From: Sabethes cyaneus
Taxonomy: Eukaryota > Arthropoda > Insecta > Diptera > Culicidae
Direction of reading: 5' to 3'
Assembly (NCBI RefSeq): GCF_943734655.1
Contig: NC_071355.1
Location: forward strand, 21,154,268-21,218,267
Length of the DNA: 64,000 bases
Shown here one piece after another: positions 37,223 through 48,224 of the stretch. Numbering within the stretch: position 1 is the stretch's first letter; each line of letters starts with the position of its first letter. Made by a program: the position numbers and the translations under genes. Below the pieces are notes generated by a model. That model was not told where the DNA came from, searched no databases, and saw only the letters and a program-made list of their open reading frames with translations.

Positions 37223-37908
37223 TTTTTCATACACATATTTCATCTTACGCACACTTGTTGCCTCTTTTCTGTATCTTTTTTTCTCTTTTCCCATCAATTT
37301 CCACTTGTTCCGGTTTTCTTCTTTTCTGTATAGTTTTCATGCTTTTTGCTCTCACTTTTCTTCTTTGTCCTGCCGGTTTTTTTTTCATTTTTTCTTATCT
37401 CGCGTGTTCTGTTTGGTTGTTCTGTTTTTATTTTCTTCCTGTTCCGTTTTTTATTATTTTCAGTACAGTTTTCCTTCTTGTTTTAACCTTCTTTTCTCGT
37501 CCCTTTTTCCTATTTTAGTTTCCAGTTTCCGTCTATTTCTAATTCTGCTGCTCATCGTTTTCCGTCTTCGTCTGTTTCGTTTTTCCTCTTTTAGATGTCC
37601 CGCTTTTTTTTCTTTTCTGTCACATGTATTCTGCTGTTTGTTCATTCTACTCTCCGGGGTTTCATTTTATTTCCGTATCCTTTTCTTCCTCTTATCGCTA
37701 TAGGTCACTTTACATTTTTCGAGAAGAGATGAAATGAAAATCTTGATCTTAGACTAATATCTAAGACTAAGCGAAGGTGAAAGTCGAACTTACAGCTGTC
37801 AATCTCTAATTGAGCGTGTTAATTTCCCTGTTTCTCTGGTTCATTTTTCCTGTTATTCTTTTCTTCATTTCCTATTTCATTTTCCTTTTTCTTCGTTTCC
37901 TCTATATG

Positions 37909-38791
37909 TTTTTTGACGTAGGACTACGTCTTTCAGGAAGATAGCTGGTATAGGGGGTAATTCCAAAAAATCTTTCTCGAAAAGTGGTCAGGTTTTGAAC
38001 GGTCAGGTCTTCTAACAATTGGCCCAAATGAACTATTGAAAAATTGAAAACAATGAACCTATGTTTTACCAGAATTCTCGCTTCGTGATTGGTTGGAAGA
38101 TTCTTTACGATGATTTAAACCTGTACCAATTTGATATCTGTGCTTGAGAAGTTAGCAAAACAAGTGACAAAGTCCCCTCATTTCAACAAGATTTCTTAAC
38201 ACCGCGGTTAAACCTAGACCATTTTGATGTCCTTGCTTGGGAAGTACGCCAGAAAGAGTGACAAAGTCTGTGTTATGGAAGTGTGCCAGAAAAAATGACG
38301 CAAGTTCGTTGTCCCAACAGATCGCAAATTCTTTACTGCGAGACGATTAAACCTAGGGAAATTTGATATCTGTGTTGGAAAAATGTGCTACAGCGGTTAT
38401 AATATGACTCTGTATGAATACGCATGCTTGCCGTTTCATTAGAAGTGTAGTGAAAAGATGTGCTGTTGATAAAATAGGATTGAATTGGTAAAATCCCTTC
38501 AACGTGGGGAACCATGGCTAATAAATACAATCTTTAATTTCTGTACGGTAACAGGAAAGCAATAGTTTGTGTTCTTGATTTTGTTAAATTGTTTTCAAAT
38601 GCACATAGAAATAACTCTGAAATCTTTTGAGGATTGAACGTATGCAATGTTACTACTTTGATAAATGTTACATACAACGCGTGTAGCATGTATATACGTT
38701 GCATATAGCATGTATACATGAAGAATCGAATGATTACAAGCATGGATACATGCTACTATCACTACAAAGAGACTTACGTAGTCCTGCGTCA
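37909..38791. mobile_element. 883-bp noncoding element with GACGTAGGACTACGT ends
   Basis: The left end is TTTTTTGACGTAGGACTACG. The right end, reversed, is TGACGCAGGACTACGTAAG. The flanks CCTCTATATG (37899-37908) and CCTGTATATG (38792-38801) may be a 10-bp target duplication with one mismatch. Pyrimidine-rich DNA on both sides confirms an insertion. If read in reverse, the T-run becomes a short A-tail, so a retroposon is as possible as a DNA element. No coding frame. Confidence 0.65.
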
Positions 38792-39483
38792 CCTGTATAT
38801 GCGGTCGTGTCTTGTACACAACCCCTCTGATTTTTCTCTCACTAGTCTTCTTTTTACTTTTGATTTCTCATTTTTCTGTTTCGTTTTCCCTTTCTTGTCT
38901 CGTGTTTTTTTTTCTCATTTTCTCTCTCAATTTTTTCTTTTTCTTTACCCGCTTCCCTTCTTTACTGTCCCGTTTTCCGCCCTTGTCAGTCCTGGTTTTC
39001 CTGTTGTTTTTCTGTTTTCTGTTCTCTTTTTCGTCTTTTTACTTCCATTCAGACTCTGTGTTTTCTGTCCCGTCAATTCTGTTCTTTTTTATTTTATTTT
39101 CGTCGGTTCCCTCCTCTTATTATCTGTTCTGTTTTCGTTTTTATCCCATCTTCAATTTTATCTCCATTTTCCGCTCTTTCTGATCTCGTTTCTCATTATT
39201 TTCTCTCATATTTCTTCTTTTCTCTTGAGCTTTGAGCTTTAGTCTCTTCTCTTTCTCCATTTTCTTTCTTTTTCTGTTGTGTTTTCTTTTTTGCCTCATT
39301 TTATCTTTTTTCTACTGTTTTGCTCTCTTTCTCTTTTTCCTCTTTGTATATTCCGTGGGAGGGTGTAACGAGTTTTCATTCGTTTTACTTTTTCTGACAA
39401 GTTTTTCTTCTTTTCGGGTTACAACGTTTGTCAAGTTTACATTAGATTTTCCCCCGTGCTCTTTTCCGTTTTTTGTCCAAGAG

Positions 39484-41258
39484 TAGCAAGAGACGGATCA
39501 ATCCAATATGCTCAAAAAAATTTACTAACAAACGGCTTGCTCGTACAGCGTACTGTTTGGTTCATGAGATAGGAATTTTTGAATTAGGAAAACCAAGTTG
39601 TTCGGCCTCATGAACAACGAAAGGATTAGATTAAAAGAAATTGACAAACAAGAACAAAAAAGAGATAGGGGTAGGGGTCAAATAAAGATGTTTTCGAACA
39701 TTTTACTTTGAAGAAAGTTGAGCATAGCTATATTAAATAACATTTTTAAATCAAAATAGTCATTTTTATATTAGATTAAAGGTATAATAAACAACCTAAA
39801 CACTACAAAATACGTGTCTTCAAGTCATATTATTGATACTGATAGGTCAGTCAACGTTCGATTTCTTCCAATTTGTTTTTCCCCTCACAATACAAACAGT
39901 TCCTTTTGTAACCACAAACCGCTTCGATGCCCAATCAATTAGGCGGCTAGTCGAACGAAACAACAAATAATTTGTCCAATGAATGCAGTCGGTTAGAAAA
40001 AAGAACCGCGGGATAACCGATGAATAACCGAGCAAACCGCCCATCTCTGCGTGACAGCAGCGCAGCGCCGCGCCAGGCGCGCTAAATATCCTAGAGTTAA
40101 AATTGACATTTATATGCGGCCTTCGCTTCATTACATCGTAAATCTTCTGCCGCCGGTGATTGAATCGCACAATAAGTCTGTGGTCGGTGATCGCCTTCGC
40201 CATGGGGGGAGGACCTGAACGGGACCTGTCTGTGTGCCTACCCTCTGCGTTGATCAATCATGGTCATAATTGACCACTTTGCGTCGTTCGACAATTAAAA
40301 CACCTTTCCATTACGGTTGAAAATTCTTCATTTTCCTTATCAACACGATGAGTGTGCTCCGCGCGCTGCGCTGGTGGAATTCTCGATTTGAATGAAACGA
40401 CACGACATTCATCACATCACGACATGTACGCATAAATTAATATTAACCGGTCAGCTATCTAGCGTGATGCAGAAGAAAAAAACGCTCCACTAATGACAAT
40501 AATAATGGTAGAAAATTCGCGATCAATGCAACAATGCAAATTCTTTCCAGCTGACGATAACGAGGACGTGTTTAATCGCCGGCAAAGGCGTCGTCGGCTG
40601 GAATCGACCGAATCGTCAATACGAACAAATTTCCTGCCTTCAAAGGAATCAGGTTCCACCGCTAGAATCTAGAATGCAACTTTCAACACGTTGGTTGTTG
40701 AAACCGGATCATATCATAATAACGTTGCGATGATTAAACCGCACCCGGTTCGATCGATTGTTCTCAGCCGGTTCGGCTGAGAGACAGTGATAAAATCGAA
40801 TCAGCTGCTTCGAGAACGAGAGATTGTAGTTCGCTTCAAACAATACGGAAAGCTTGGTGACATGTTTAATGAGTATGTAATCGGGTATTAGAACTGTAAT
40901 GCTCATTTTTATCCAAAAAAAACTGCTCACGTTGTTCTTTGAAATCTAACTCTAAATCTAAATTTAAACTCAATATTTGTATTTCCATAAGTCCGCTCTA
41001 ACTCAGGAATGTCTGAATCGTTTTGTACCAAACTTGGTAGTTTTTAGGCAGAAGAGAATAAGCAAAATTATGCAAAGTCGTAGGGAAAAGATTAAAGCCG
41101 ATTCCGTTTAATTATGTAACTTTATTTTAAATTCCGATAGATATACGTTTCACCTACTACTTGCAAACTTCATCAATAAAACATGTAAAGTAGTAACATC
41201 AAATGGAAAAAGTTGTTATCTTCTCTCTAGTTTCAGATTCTTCTAAGACACTCAAGGA
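39484..41258. other. No gene recognised; partly unique-looking
   Basis: 40020-40260 is locally GC-rich (CAGCGCAGCGCCGCGCC near 40055) and 40560-40800 has balanced composition. No splice-flanked or motif-bearing frame was found. 41140-41180 contains a variant of the dispersed 'TTTCACCTACTACTTGCAAACTTC' word type also present at 14061, broken here into a shorter match. Confidence 0.35.
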
Positions 41259-41261
41259 AGC

Positions 41262-42336
41262 AACTTTTACAAAACACAGACTGCCAAGTGTTCTTTAGTA
41301 TGTGTTTCCAGATTCCTTCTAGTCTGGCCGATGCAAACCTTTTCGCAATATGGGCAACTGATTTCATAAATCCCGGATTTTCTGTGTTCTTCGATCGGGT
41401 CTTTAGTTGATCCCAACTTATTTTTGAGTTGAGTTTCGGCTGGTGTAGACTAGGCCAATTCCAAACTTTCTCATTTTTCTACGGAGAGGGTGTGTTATAT
41501 TTTCGTCATATTCTACTGCCACTCTCGTAAGTTCTGGTGTTATTGGTGTTAGTGTTGTGAGTGATTTTTTGTATGCTTCTCTTCTTTTCTTGGCAATAAT
41601 GTTCTGGATTGTCCTTTCTTTGTATCCGTTCAGTTTTGCAATTTCCAAAACTACCATTTTGTGTTGGTGGGAGTTGTTAGATAAGGTAGGTATAACTCGT
41701 TTGGTGTTCGTTGATTTCCTGTAAATTTCAATTTCAATTTCTGTTTCTGTGCTTTCGGTTTGTCTGATTACGACGATATCCAAAAAAGAAAGTTTTCCGT
41801 CTTCTTCTGTTTCGTGTGTGAAATGTAAAATGTGTGTGCCATTCATGGCTGCTAGAATGGTTTCCAGTTCTACCTTTTAACTATGCTGAAAACGTCGTCG
41901 ACGTATCGCCACCATCTTTTTGACAGCACCTTGTTTTGTTCCTGCTTGCTTTCCATGTTAGCCATGAGCCATGGTTCGATCCATGCACCTTCCAGCATTG
42001 GACAAAAGGTAGAAGTCACAACGACGACTTGTTAAGCGTAGCTACGTATTTTCCCCTTACCTTTCCACTCTTTCCCCTCCATTTTCCAAAAAATTTTCAT
42101 TACTTTCCCCTACCGTCCCTTCATCAATTGTAGAACCATCGTTTCAAAAAATATTAATAAAATATGTTTGACCGCATTTCAAGGTCAAGACTAAAAACTC
42201 GAGGTTGGTCTATAGCCATGAACAGCTTACACAGTAACGGTGATAATAGATTACCCATCGGTGCACCTTTCAATTGTTTGTAATACATAGTTCCTGAATG
42301 TGAAGTAGTTCTCCTCCATACACAAACGTGTCAGTT
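41262..42336 (-). pseudogene. Penelope-like element: reverse transcriptase and GIY-YIG endonuclease relic
   Basis: Minus-strand order fits a Penelope-like retroelement. FTFRNY and YKQLKGAPMGNLLSPLLCKL (about 42220-42300) form the RT block before the active site. RWWRYVDDVFSIV (about 41880-41920) contains the YVDD catalytic motif. KLSFLDIVV (about 41765-41795) follows, then YRKSTNTKRVIP. After a one-base frameshift in an A-run near 41418 comes SGIYEISCPYCEKVCIGQTR (about 41318-41377), the GIY-YIG endonuclease with YIG changed to CIG. The stretch 41418-41846 is open for over 140 codons, so decay is moderate. A 246-bp insertion at 41968-42213 splits the RT domain between CKLFMA and NMESKQEQ. Confidence 0.85.
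41960..42221 (+). mobile_element. SINE-like insertion in the Penelope relic
   Basis: The 246-bp insertion (41968-42213) is flanked by AGCCATGA duplications (41960-41967, 42214-42221). It starts with GCCATGGTTCGATCC, including a B-box-like GGTTCGATCC, and has a pyrimidine-rich body and ATTGTAGAACCATCG 3' segment. These words recur in order at 26200-26500. Removing it restores the Penelope reading. Confidence 0.75.
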
Positions 42337-42405
42337 TTAAATAACCTCCCACCTTTTTTCTCCATGCGTTGTCCATGAGGACAACATGAAGACAAGTGAC
42401 ATGAG

Positions 42406-43173
42406 ATCGATACACGTCCATTCTTTTGTGTTAGTAGATAGACACATGGTTTCTTCGGCAAAGTTATAGACATTGGCGGAACTAGGGGGGGGGGGCTAAG
42501 CCCTCCCTAGAAAAGATTTAGCCCCCCCTAGAAAAGTTGACTAAGTTTTTTAATTTTTGAAAAACCAATAGTTAGATAACTAAAGGTACCAAAAACTTCA
42601 GAGTAAAGTTTATTTGCATAACTGTTATAAGATTCCAGGCATTAATGTGCATTAAATTTTAATATGCCGACGAAATAAAACGGTTGAAAAAAATTCCGGG
42701 GGCTATGGGCCCCCCTAGAAATGAGCGCTAGTTCCGCCAATGGTTATAGAAAATATAAAGGCAAACAACTTTGTTAAACGAATCACATTTCTATCTCTAT
42801 CTATTGCAGAACTATAGAGCATTTTCTTTAGAAATTTTTCAGTAATTTGTATTTGTATGAAAACTTAGCTTATGTTAGTTGCATTTTACAAGAACATTAG
42901 ATCCTAGAGATTTACAACCTTCTGCAAAAACATGTGTTTTGAGTCCTTCAATAATCGCCTAGAACCATATACTCTTGTAAAATGCAATCAACATAAGCTA
43001 AGTAAGAAAAACTAATTTTCAAAGAATTTCTAAAGAAAATGCTCTATAGCTCTGCACTCGATAGTGATAGAAATGTCATTTCTTTAACAAAGTTGTTTGC
43101 CTTTATATTTTCTATCACTTTGTCGAAGAAACCATGTGTCTATCTACTAACACAAAAGAATGGACGTGTATCG
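42406..43173. mobile_element. Foldback element with ~190-bp arms, itself carrying a MITE
   Basis: The ends are TCGATACACGTCCATTC and its complement. The inverted arms include TTAGTAGATAGACACATGGT and AAATATAAAGGCAAACAAC, and pair left with right across a ~75-bp centre near 42910-42985. The left arm is split by the 42471-42742 MITE. Related sequence occurs at 45250-45728 and 47377-47970. Confidence 0.8.
42463..42750. mobile_element. hAT-type MITE, 272 bp, nested in the foldback element
   Basis: The element is 42471-42742. The 15-bp inverted ends CATTGGCGGAACTAG are followed by G/C-runs. Perfect 8-bp duplications GTTATAGA flank it (42463-42470, 42743-42750). The 8-bp duplication and CA...TG ends indicate hAT. 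It is noncoding. Removing it makes the left foldback arm continuous. Confidence 0.93.
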
Positions 43174-43320
43174 AGCCTATAGCGAACGCGAAACATATAA
43201 AACGTATGCTTGTCGTACTCTCATTTGAGTGGTTGGGGACAAGCGGAACCCATACAAGTTTATAGTACTCGACTTAAGCTGAAGCGCTGATTTCATAAAT
43301 CCGTTTGCCCCATTTTACCC

Positions 43321-45245
43321 CATGGCACAGTGGTTTAAAATGCGTAAAACGCGAACCTCAGTATTTTCGAAGGGAAAACGTGATAAAAAGCTACACTCTT
43401 ATTAGCAAAGTTGTTGTATATCATTAAAGCCAACTTTTGACAGGAATAAATTTTTGATTAATCCACCCTAAAGGGAGATAAAAAATTTATTTTTTTAATT
43501 ATTCGAAAAAACAAAATATGTTCTTCAGCAAACTTGTAGAAAGTAAAATTTAGAGAAATTTTGTCGAAGATACTTTGGCTCTATCTCTTTAAACAAACGG
43601 TCTACAGCATGTTTTGTATGATCAACACCTTAAAACTAAAAAAATACACTTTACTCTTTTTGATGATATTTTGAAGGCCCACTATGTTCTAGAAAGTTGC
43701 TTATATTTTAAAAACACACCATTTTGCTGAAAGTGTCATAATAATATCTTGAAGTTTTATGCAGGTTTTATGACTTTTTTGATGAAAATTTTTTGATATC
43801 TCGGAAAGTGGTCAATAGTGGTAGAAAAGATGATAAACATATGAAAGGGTAACATTTTGCCTTTCACATCCTGGTAAATTCATTAGTATCCCTTAGTTTC
43901 TTCGGGGCAAAATCGTCTCTCGAAAATTGTCATTTTCAACATCTTATCGATATTTTTTTATCATGGCATTGCAAGACTGCTCGCTGTATTCACATACTAG
44001 TTGCGATAGCTCTTTTTTGAGTGAACTCTAGTGAGAGTAGATGAAAAAGAGAGCTAACAACAGTTCTAGGTCTCTTTTTCATCATGAATATTCAAATATA
44101 TTACAAAAGTGTGTGCACACAAGAGTAAATTGGTTGCATATTTCTCTTTCTTGCACAGGAGCAATAAAATAGAAAATATGCCGGTTTTATTGCTTGTTCG
44201 CGCCAGATCTTTTATAGCCATCCTTCTAGTATAACTCCAGTTTAATTATCTACTGTGAAATAAGAAAAGAGTTAGTAGCATTCCGGCATTTCTATGCTAA
44301 TAATGTTCTATGTGGTATATGTACTGGAATAAAAACAAGACGTACTGTAAAAAAGTAAGCAAGCAAAACAGAAAAATGTCTATTTTACTGCTCCTGTGCA
44401 AGAAAGAGTAATATGCAACCAATTTACTCTTGTGTGCACACACTTTTGTAATATATATGAATATTCATGATGAAAAAGAGACCTAGAACTGTTGTTAGCT
44501 CTCTTTTTCATCTACTCTCACTAGAGTTCACTCAAAAAAGAGCTATCGCAACTAGTATGTGAATACAGCGAGCAGTCTTGCAATGCCATGATAAAAAAAT
44601 ATCGATAAAATGTTGAAAATGACAATTTTCGAGAGACGATTTTGCCCCGAAGAAACTAAGGGATACTAATGAATTTACCAGGATGTGAAAGGCAAAATGT
44701 TACCCTTTCACGCGTTTATCATCTTTTCTACCACTATTGACCACTTTCCGAGATATTGTGGAATGAAAAAGCACTATTTTTCATCAAAAAAGTCATAAAA
44801 CCTGCATAAAACTTCAAGATATTATTATGACACTTTCAGCAAAATGGTGTGTTTTTAAAATATAAGCAACTTTCTAGAACATAGTGGGCCTTCAAAATAT
44901 CATCAAAAAGAGTAAAATGTATTTTTTTAGTTTTAAGGTGTTGATCATACAAAACATGCTGTAGACCGTTTGTTTAAAGAGATAGAGCCAAAGTATCTTC
45001 GACAAAATTTCTCTAAATTTTATTTTCTACAAGTTTGCTGAAGAACATATTTTGTTTTTTCGAATAATTAAAAAAATAATTTTTTTATTTCCCTTTAGGG
45101 TGCATTAATCAAAAATTTATTCCTGTCAAAAGTTGGCTTTAATGATATACAACAACTTTGCTAATAAGAGTGTAGCTTTTTATCACATTTTCCCTTCGAA
45201 AATGCTGAGGTTCGCGTTTTACGCATTTTAAACCACTGTGCATGG
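43321..45245. mobile_element. 1915-bp inverted-repeat element with Transib-like ends
   Basis: The element is 43326-45240. The left arm (43326-about 44172) and right arm (about 44380-45240) are inverted copies, about 95-97% identical by eye over some 850 bp, with a ~207-bp unique centre. The termini read CACAGTGGTTTAAAATGCG inwards. They are flanked by a perfect 5-bp duplication CATGG (43321-43325, 45241-45245). CACWATG-type ends plus 5-bp target duplications are the published hallmarks of Transib transposons. The end here equals the RAG recombination-signal heptamer CACAGTG. There is no transposase frame, so it would be a nonautonomous foldback derivative. A different superfamily with chance CATGG flanks is the alternative. 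Confidence 0.8.
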
Positions 45246-45249
45246 GCTC

Positions 45250-45728
45250 GTAAAGCTATGAAAATTTAAAGCATGAATATGCGATAACTCGGCAAGTAAA
45301 GTTCCAAGAGATTGGCGGTCTTCTGCAAAAACGTGTATTTTGAGTGCTTCGATAATTGCCTAGAACATTGTATTCTTGTAAAATGCAACTAAGAAAAACT
45401 AAATATGAAAAACCAATTTTTAAAGAAGTTTTAAAGAATATACCCTATAGCTCAACACTCGATAAAGATAGAAATTTTATTTCCTCAACAAAGTTGCTTG
45501 TTTTTATATTATTTACAACTTTGCCGAAGAAAATATGTCTATATTTTCTAATTCAAAAAAGTTATATTTTTATTTTCACTATAGTAAGCGATGACTAATT
45601 TTTGATAGTTTTAGATTAAGGAGGATATTTATACGAAGAAAAGTGCTGAAGACCATAAATGATAAAATGAAAGCAAAAGACACTAGGAAAAAGTTCCGCT
45701 TTTCGCCCTTTTGGACTACTGTGCGCTG
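45250..45728. mobile_element. Truncated copy of the CAGTGCACAGTAGTCC element
   Basis: The reverse complement of 47377-about 47700. It ends at TTTTGGACTACTGTGCGCTG and includes ACTTTGCCGAAGAAAATATG and ATAAATGATAAAATGAAAGC. Its other end is not visible, perhaps removed when the 1915-bp element or the foldback inserted nearby. Confidence 0.7.
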
Positions 45729-45954
45729 GAGCAGGTGAGACCACAGTGGCTTTCGTTACGTTGTTGAACGTTGTTGGGACTAAAACAAGAAAATGCACTC
45801 TCAAACCAGTAATAAACTTTGTACTGGTACTATGCCTGCTTGGCAGTAATATTACGAAAAACAGAAAAAAAAATTAGTGCAACTATCTTATTTTCAGGAT
45901 AAAGGAGGTGTTAGCCTTTTCAATTTTCTAAAGATCCAAAACAAAATGATTAAA

Positions 45955-46145
45955 CGTCCTTTGTAAGACTTGACTCTTCTTTATCGACAGACTTCGTAGC
46001 CTGCTATTAGAGTACAGGACAGTTACGGGCCTAGTGCAAAAATCCTACTGACTCTATCTAGCAGCACCGCACCGCCTAGCCGAGATTCGAACATACGACG
46101 ACTGGCCTGTTAGACCAGCATCGTGCCTCGAAACCAACTAAGCGG
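45955..46145 (-). mobile_element. Second tRNA-derived SINE family
   Basis: On the minus strand a tRNA-like head carries an A-box-like TTAGTTGGTTTCGAGG (near 46142-46127) and a B box GTTCGAATCTCG (46092-46081). It is followed by GGCGGTGCGGTGCTG and a 3' segment GTCTGTCGATAAAGAAGAG. The head and 'GTCGATAAAGAAG' tail are typical of mosquito tRNA-SINEs. It is unlike the 17.5/22.4-kb family. A functional tRNA was rejected because the 3' acceptor half does not pair with the 5' end. Confidence 0.65.
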
Positions 46146-47376
46146 ATAATACATACTTGGAACGTATACAAAAAATGTTTCCGTTAACCGTAAACCATAT
46201 GGATTTTATTAGTATGAGGATCGCAAAAAAATAGTGCCACTCTAATATATTGCGTATGGTTACATACATAATATCAGGCAGAAGTAATTTCATTAATATC
46301 TTCAAAGGTAGATCCTCTGCAATCTCAAAATCATGTAACCTAACCATAGCAAAACCGCGACGAAGTTCGAGTTTCGGATATCATAACAAGCACCTAACCA
46401 CAATCTGATCTGGTTTTCGATGCATCACAGCATCACTTCACGCAACCTCTCAGACGTCCTTAACCTTAACCGTTCGGAAAATTATGTCATTCGGTTGGCG
46501 CCTAAAGCTGCCCGAACGAGGAACCCCCCGGAAACATGTTTACCATCACATACAAGTTCAAACGGATTCGTTGAACCTGCCATATACAACCGAACAAAAC
46601 GAATCAAACAAATCCCAATCAGACTGGCGGTCGTCATTCTACCGCGCCGGTCCCGACGAGGTGCATTTCGGCGAACTCAGCCAGCACCACCGGGAGGTCG
46701 AATGTGGCTAAAAGCACTAAAGTGCTGCGAATCTAGTTCGAACACACACCTGCAATTATTGCATCGCTTCGGTGCATACAGCGCGCCGTACTGCATTATG
46801 AATCAATTAAACCGAACGAATTAATTAACCACACTCGTAGACATACAAAAATGGTGAGTTCACCTGTATCTGCTGTAGCAGAGTAGCCAGCCGTTGACAG
46901 TTGTGCATCAGCTCGACTCGAAGTAATCTTTCCGCTTCCGATCTGCGCTCCGCACTGCATGCTGCCGCAACCACAACCTTAACCGTGATTTGACCCCCCC
47001 CCCCTGACTGACTGACTGACTGACTACTGTACGGTACCTGGTTCGAAGCATGGTTCTTTCTGCTATGTGTAGCAGTTTTTAATCTATTCCACTGCTCAAT
47101 GTAATTACCAACCAGTACCTACCTACCGCTTCGGTTGCAAGTGGAACTGTGAATGGGAATTAATCGGTTGCCGCGTTCAACCCCTGCTGCAGGCTACTAG
47201 TATTTTATCGCTAACAAGTGCTGATGTTTGCACTGACACTTTGACAGACGTTGATCATGCCTGGGTTGATTATTAGTGATCACCGTAATGCTGCTTTTGC
47301 GAGTCAATCAATTTCACTCTGAACACTGGAAAAACTTTTCCTTTTCATTTTTCTATCTATTTTCAATACTACCAGT
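46146..47376. other. Partly unique-looking DNA, no gene called
   Basis: 46440-46840 and 46870-47000 have balanced composition. A C-run (46993-47004) and a CTGA tetranucleotide repeat (about 47004-47025) lie here, like those of the 32.3-33.5 kb island. Short frames (for example 46420-46824 +) lack motifs and splice support. Confidence 0.35.
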
Positions 47377-47970
47377 CACTGCACAGTAGTCCAAAAGGGC
47401 GAAAAGTGGAACTGTTATCCTAGTGTCTCTTGTTTTCATTTTATCATTTATGGTCTTTAGCACTTATGTTCATATGAATATCCCCGTTAATCTAAGACTG
47501 TTAAAAGTTAGTTATCGCTTACTATAATGAAAATAAAAAAATAACTTTTTTGTGTTAGGAAATTTAGACATAGTTTCTTTGGCAAAGTTGTAAATATTGT
47601 AAAAACAACCAACTTTGCTGAAGAAATAAAGGAATTAAAGAACTCAAAATACACGTTTTAGCAGAAGATTGCAAATCTCTAGGACCTTTCCTTACAAAGT
47701 TATCGCCTATTTAAGCTTGAATTCTCCTTAACTTCACGAGCCAGAAGCGATAACTTTGTAAGGAAAGGTCCTAGAGATTTGCAATCTTCTGCTAAAACGT
47801 GTATTTTGAGTCCTTCAATAATCGCCTAGGACCATATAGTCCTGTAAAATGCAATCAACATAAGCTAAGTATGAAAAACTAATTTTTAAAGAATTTCCAA
47901 GGAAAATGCTCTATAGCTCTGCACTCGACAGGAAGTTCCATTTTTAACCCTTTTGGACTACTGTGCACTG
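47377..47970. mobile_element. 594-bp element with CAnTGCACAGTAGTCC ends
   Basis: The left end CACTGCACAGTAGTCCAAAA and right end (reversed) CAGTGCACAGTAGTCCAAAA give about 36-bp inverted termini. It contains a perfect internal hairpin (47642-47811). No target duplication was found. It is related to 45250-45728 and, in part, to the foldback at 42406-43173. Confidence 0.8.
47642..47811. repeat. Perfect 65-bp inverted repeat (hairpin)
   Basis: 47642-47706 is the exact reverse complement of 47747-47811, with a 40-nt loop. Transcribed, it would form a 65-bp uninterrupted duplex. The perfect match implies recent formation or conversion, because the surrounding element has diverged more. Confidence 0.95.
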
Positions 47971-48079
47971 GCGTGCCCAGGCTGCAGCATGTGTCCCACC
48001 TTCTCTTAAACTTCAACAACAAAATATTTTCTATTACCAAGAAATCCGAAGTTTTTATTCTAATCTATTAATATTTCTG

Positions 48080-48224
48080 CGATATATGAATTAATTGCGT
48101 ACAAATAGTTCCAGTTTCAAGCCCAATTTCACGTCCACTTATAAGTTACATTTGAAGTTTAGCTTCAAGCTTAATTTTAAGTGCATATTGGCATGAAATT
48201 TAAGTGCAACTGGCATGAAAAAAA
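48080..48224 (+). repeat. Degenerate TTTCAAGTCCAATTTC oligomer array
   Basis: Words such as TTTCAAGCCCAATTTCACG and AAGTTTAGCTTCAAGC adjoin the left end of the purine tract. This is the complement of the array at 33950-34225. Confidence 0.65.

Larger units (their letters stand above)
36385..39483 (+). repeat. Degenerate polypyrimidine tract interrupted by two insertions
   Basis: The segments 36385-36890, 37223-37705, 37800-37908 and 38802-39483 consist mainly of TTCTTTTCTGTCCCGTTTTC-like words with few purines. They are interrupted by a MITE (36891-37222), a short mixed stretch and a palindrome-ended element (37909-38791). The reverse complement of these words makes up the purine tracts at 48225-51230 and 52540-53425. 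None of the long phenylalanine/serine/leucine-rich frames is a gene. Confidence 0.85.

Noticed and set aside
36511..37703. Phenylalanine/serine/leucine-rich frames up to 223 codons, seemingly membrane proteins
   Set aside because: They arise from polypyrimidine composition, cross a MITE insertion and show no conserved motif. The same applies to 38718-39486.
41969..42213. DNA-type MITE explanation for the Penelope insertion
   Set aside because: No inverted ends were found, although the 8-bp duplication would allow it; SINE-like words and the related 26.2-kb copy fit better.
46078..46145. Functional tRNA gene on the minus strand
   Set aside because: A and B boxes are present but the acceptor stem does not pair and a SINE body follows, so it is a tRNA-derived SINE head.
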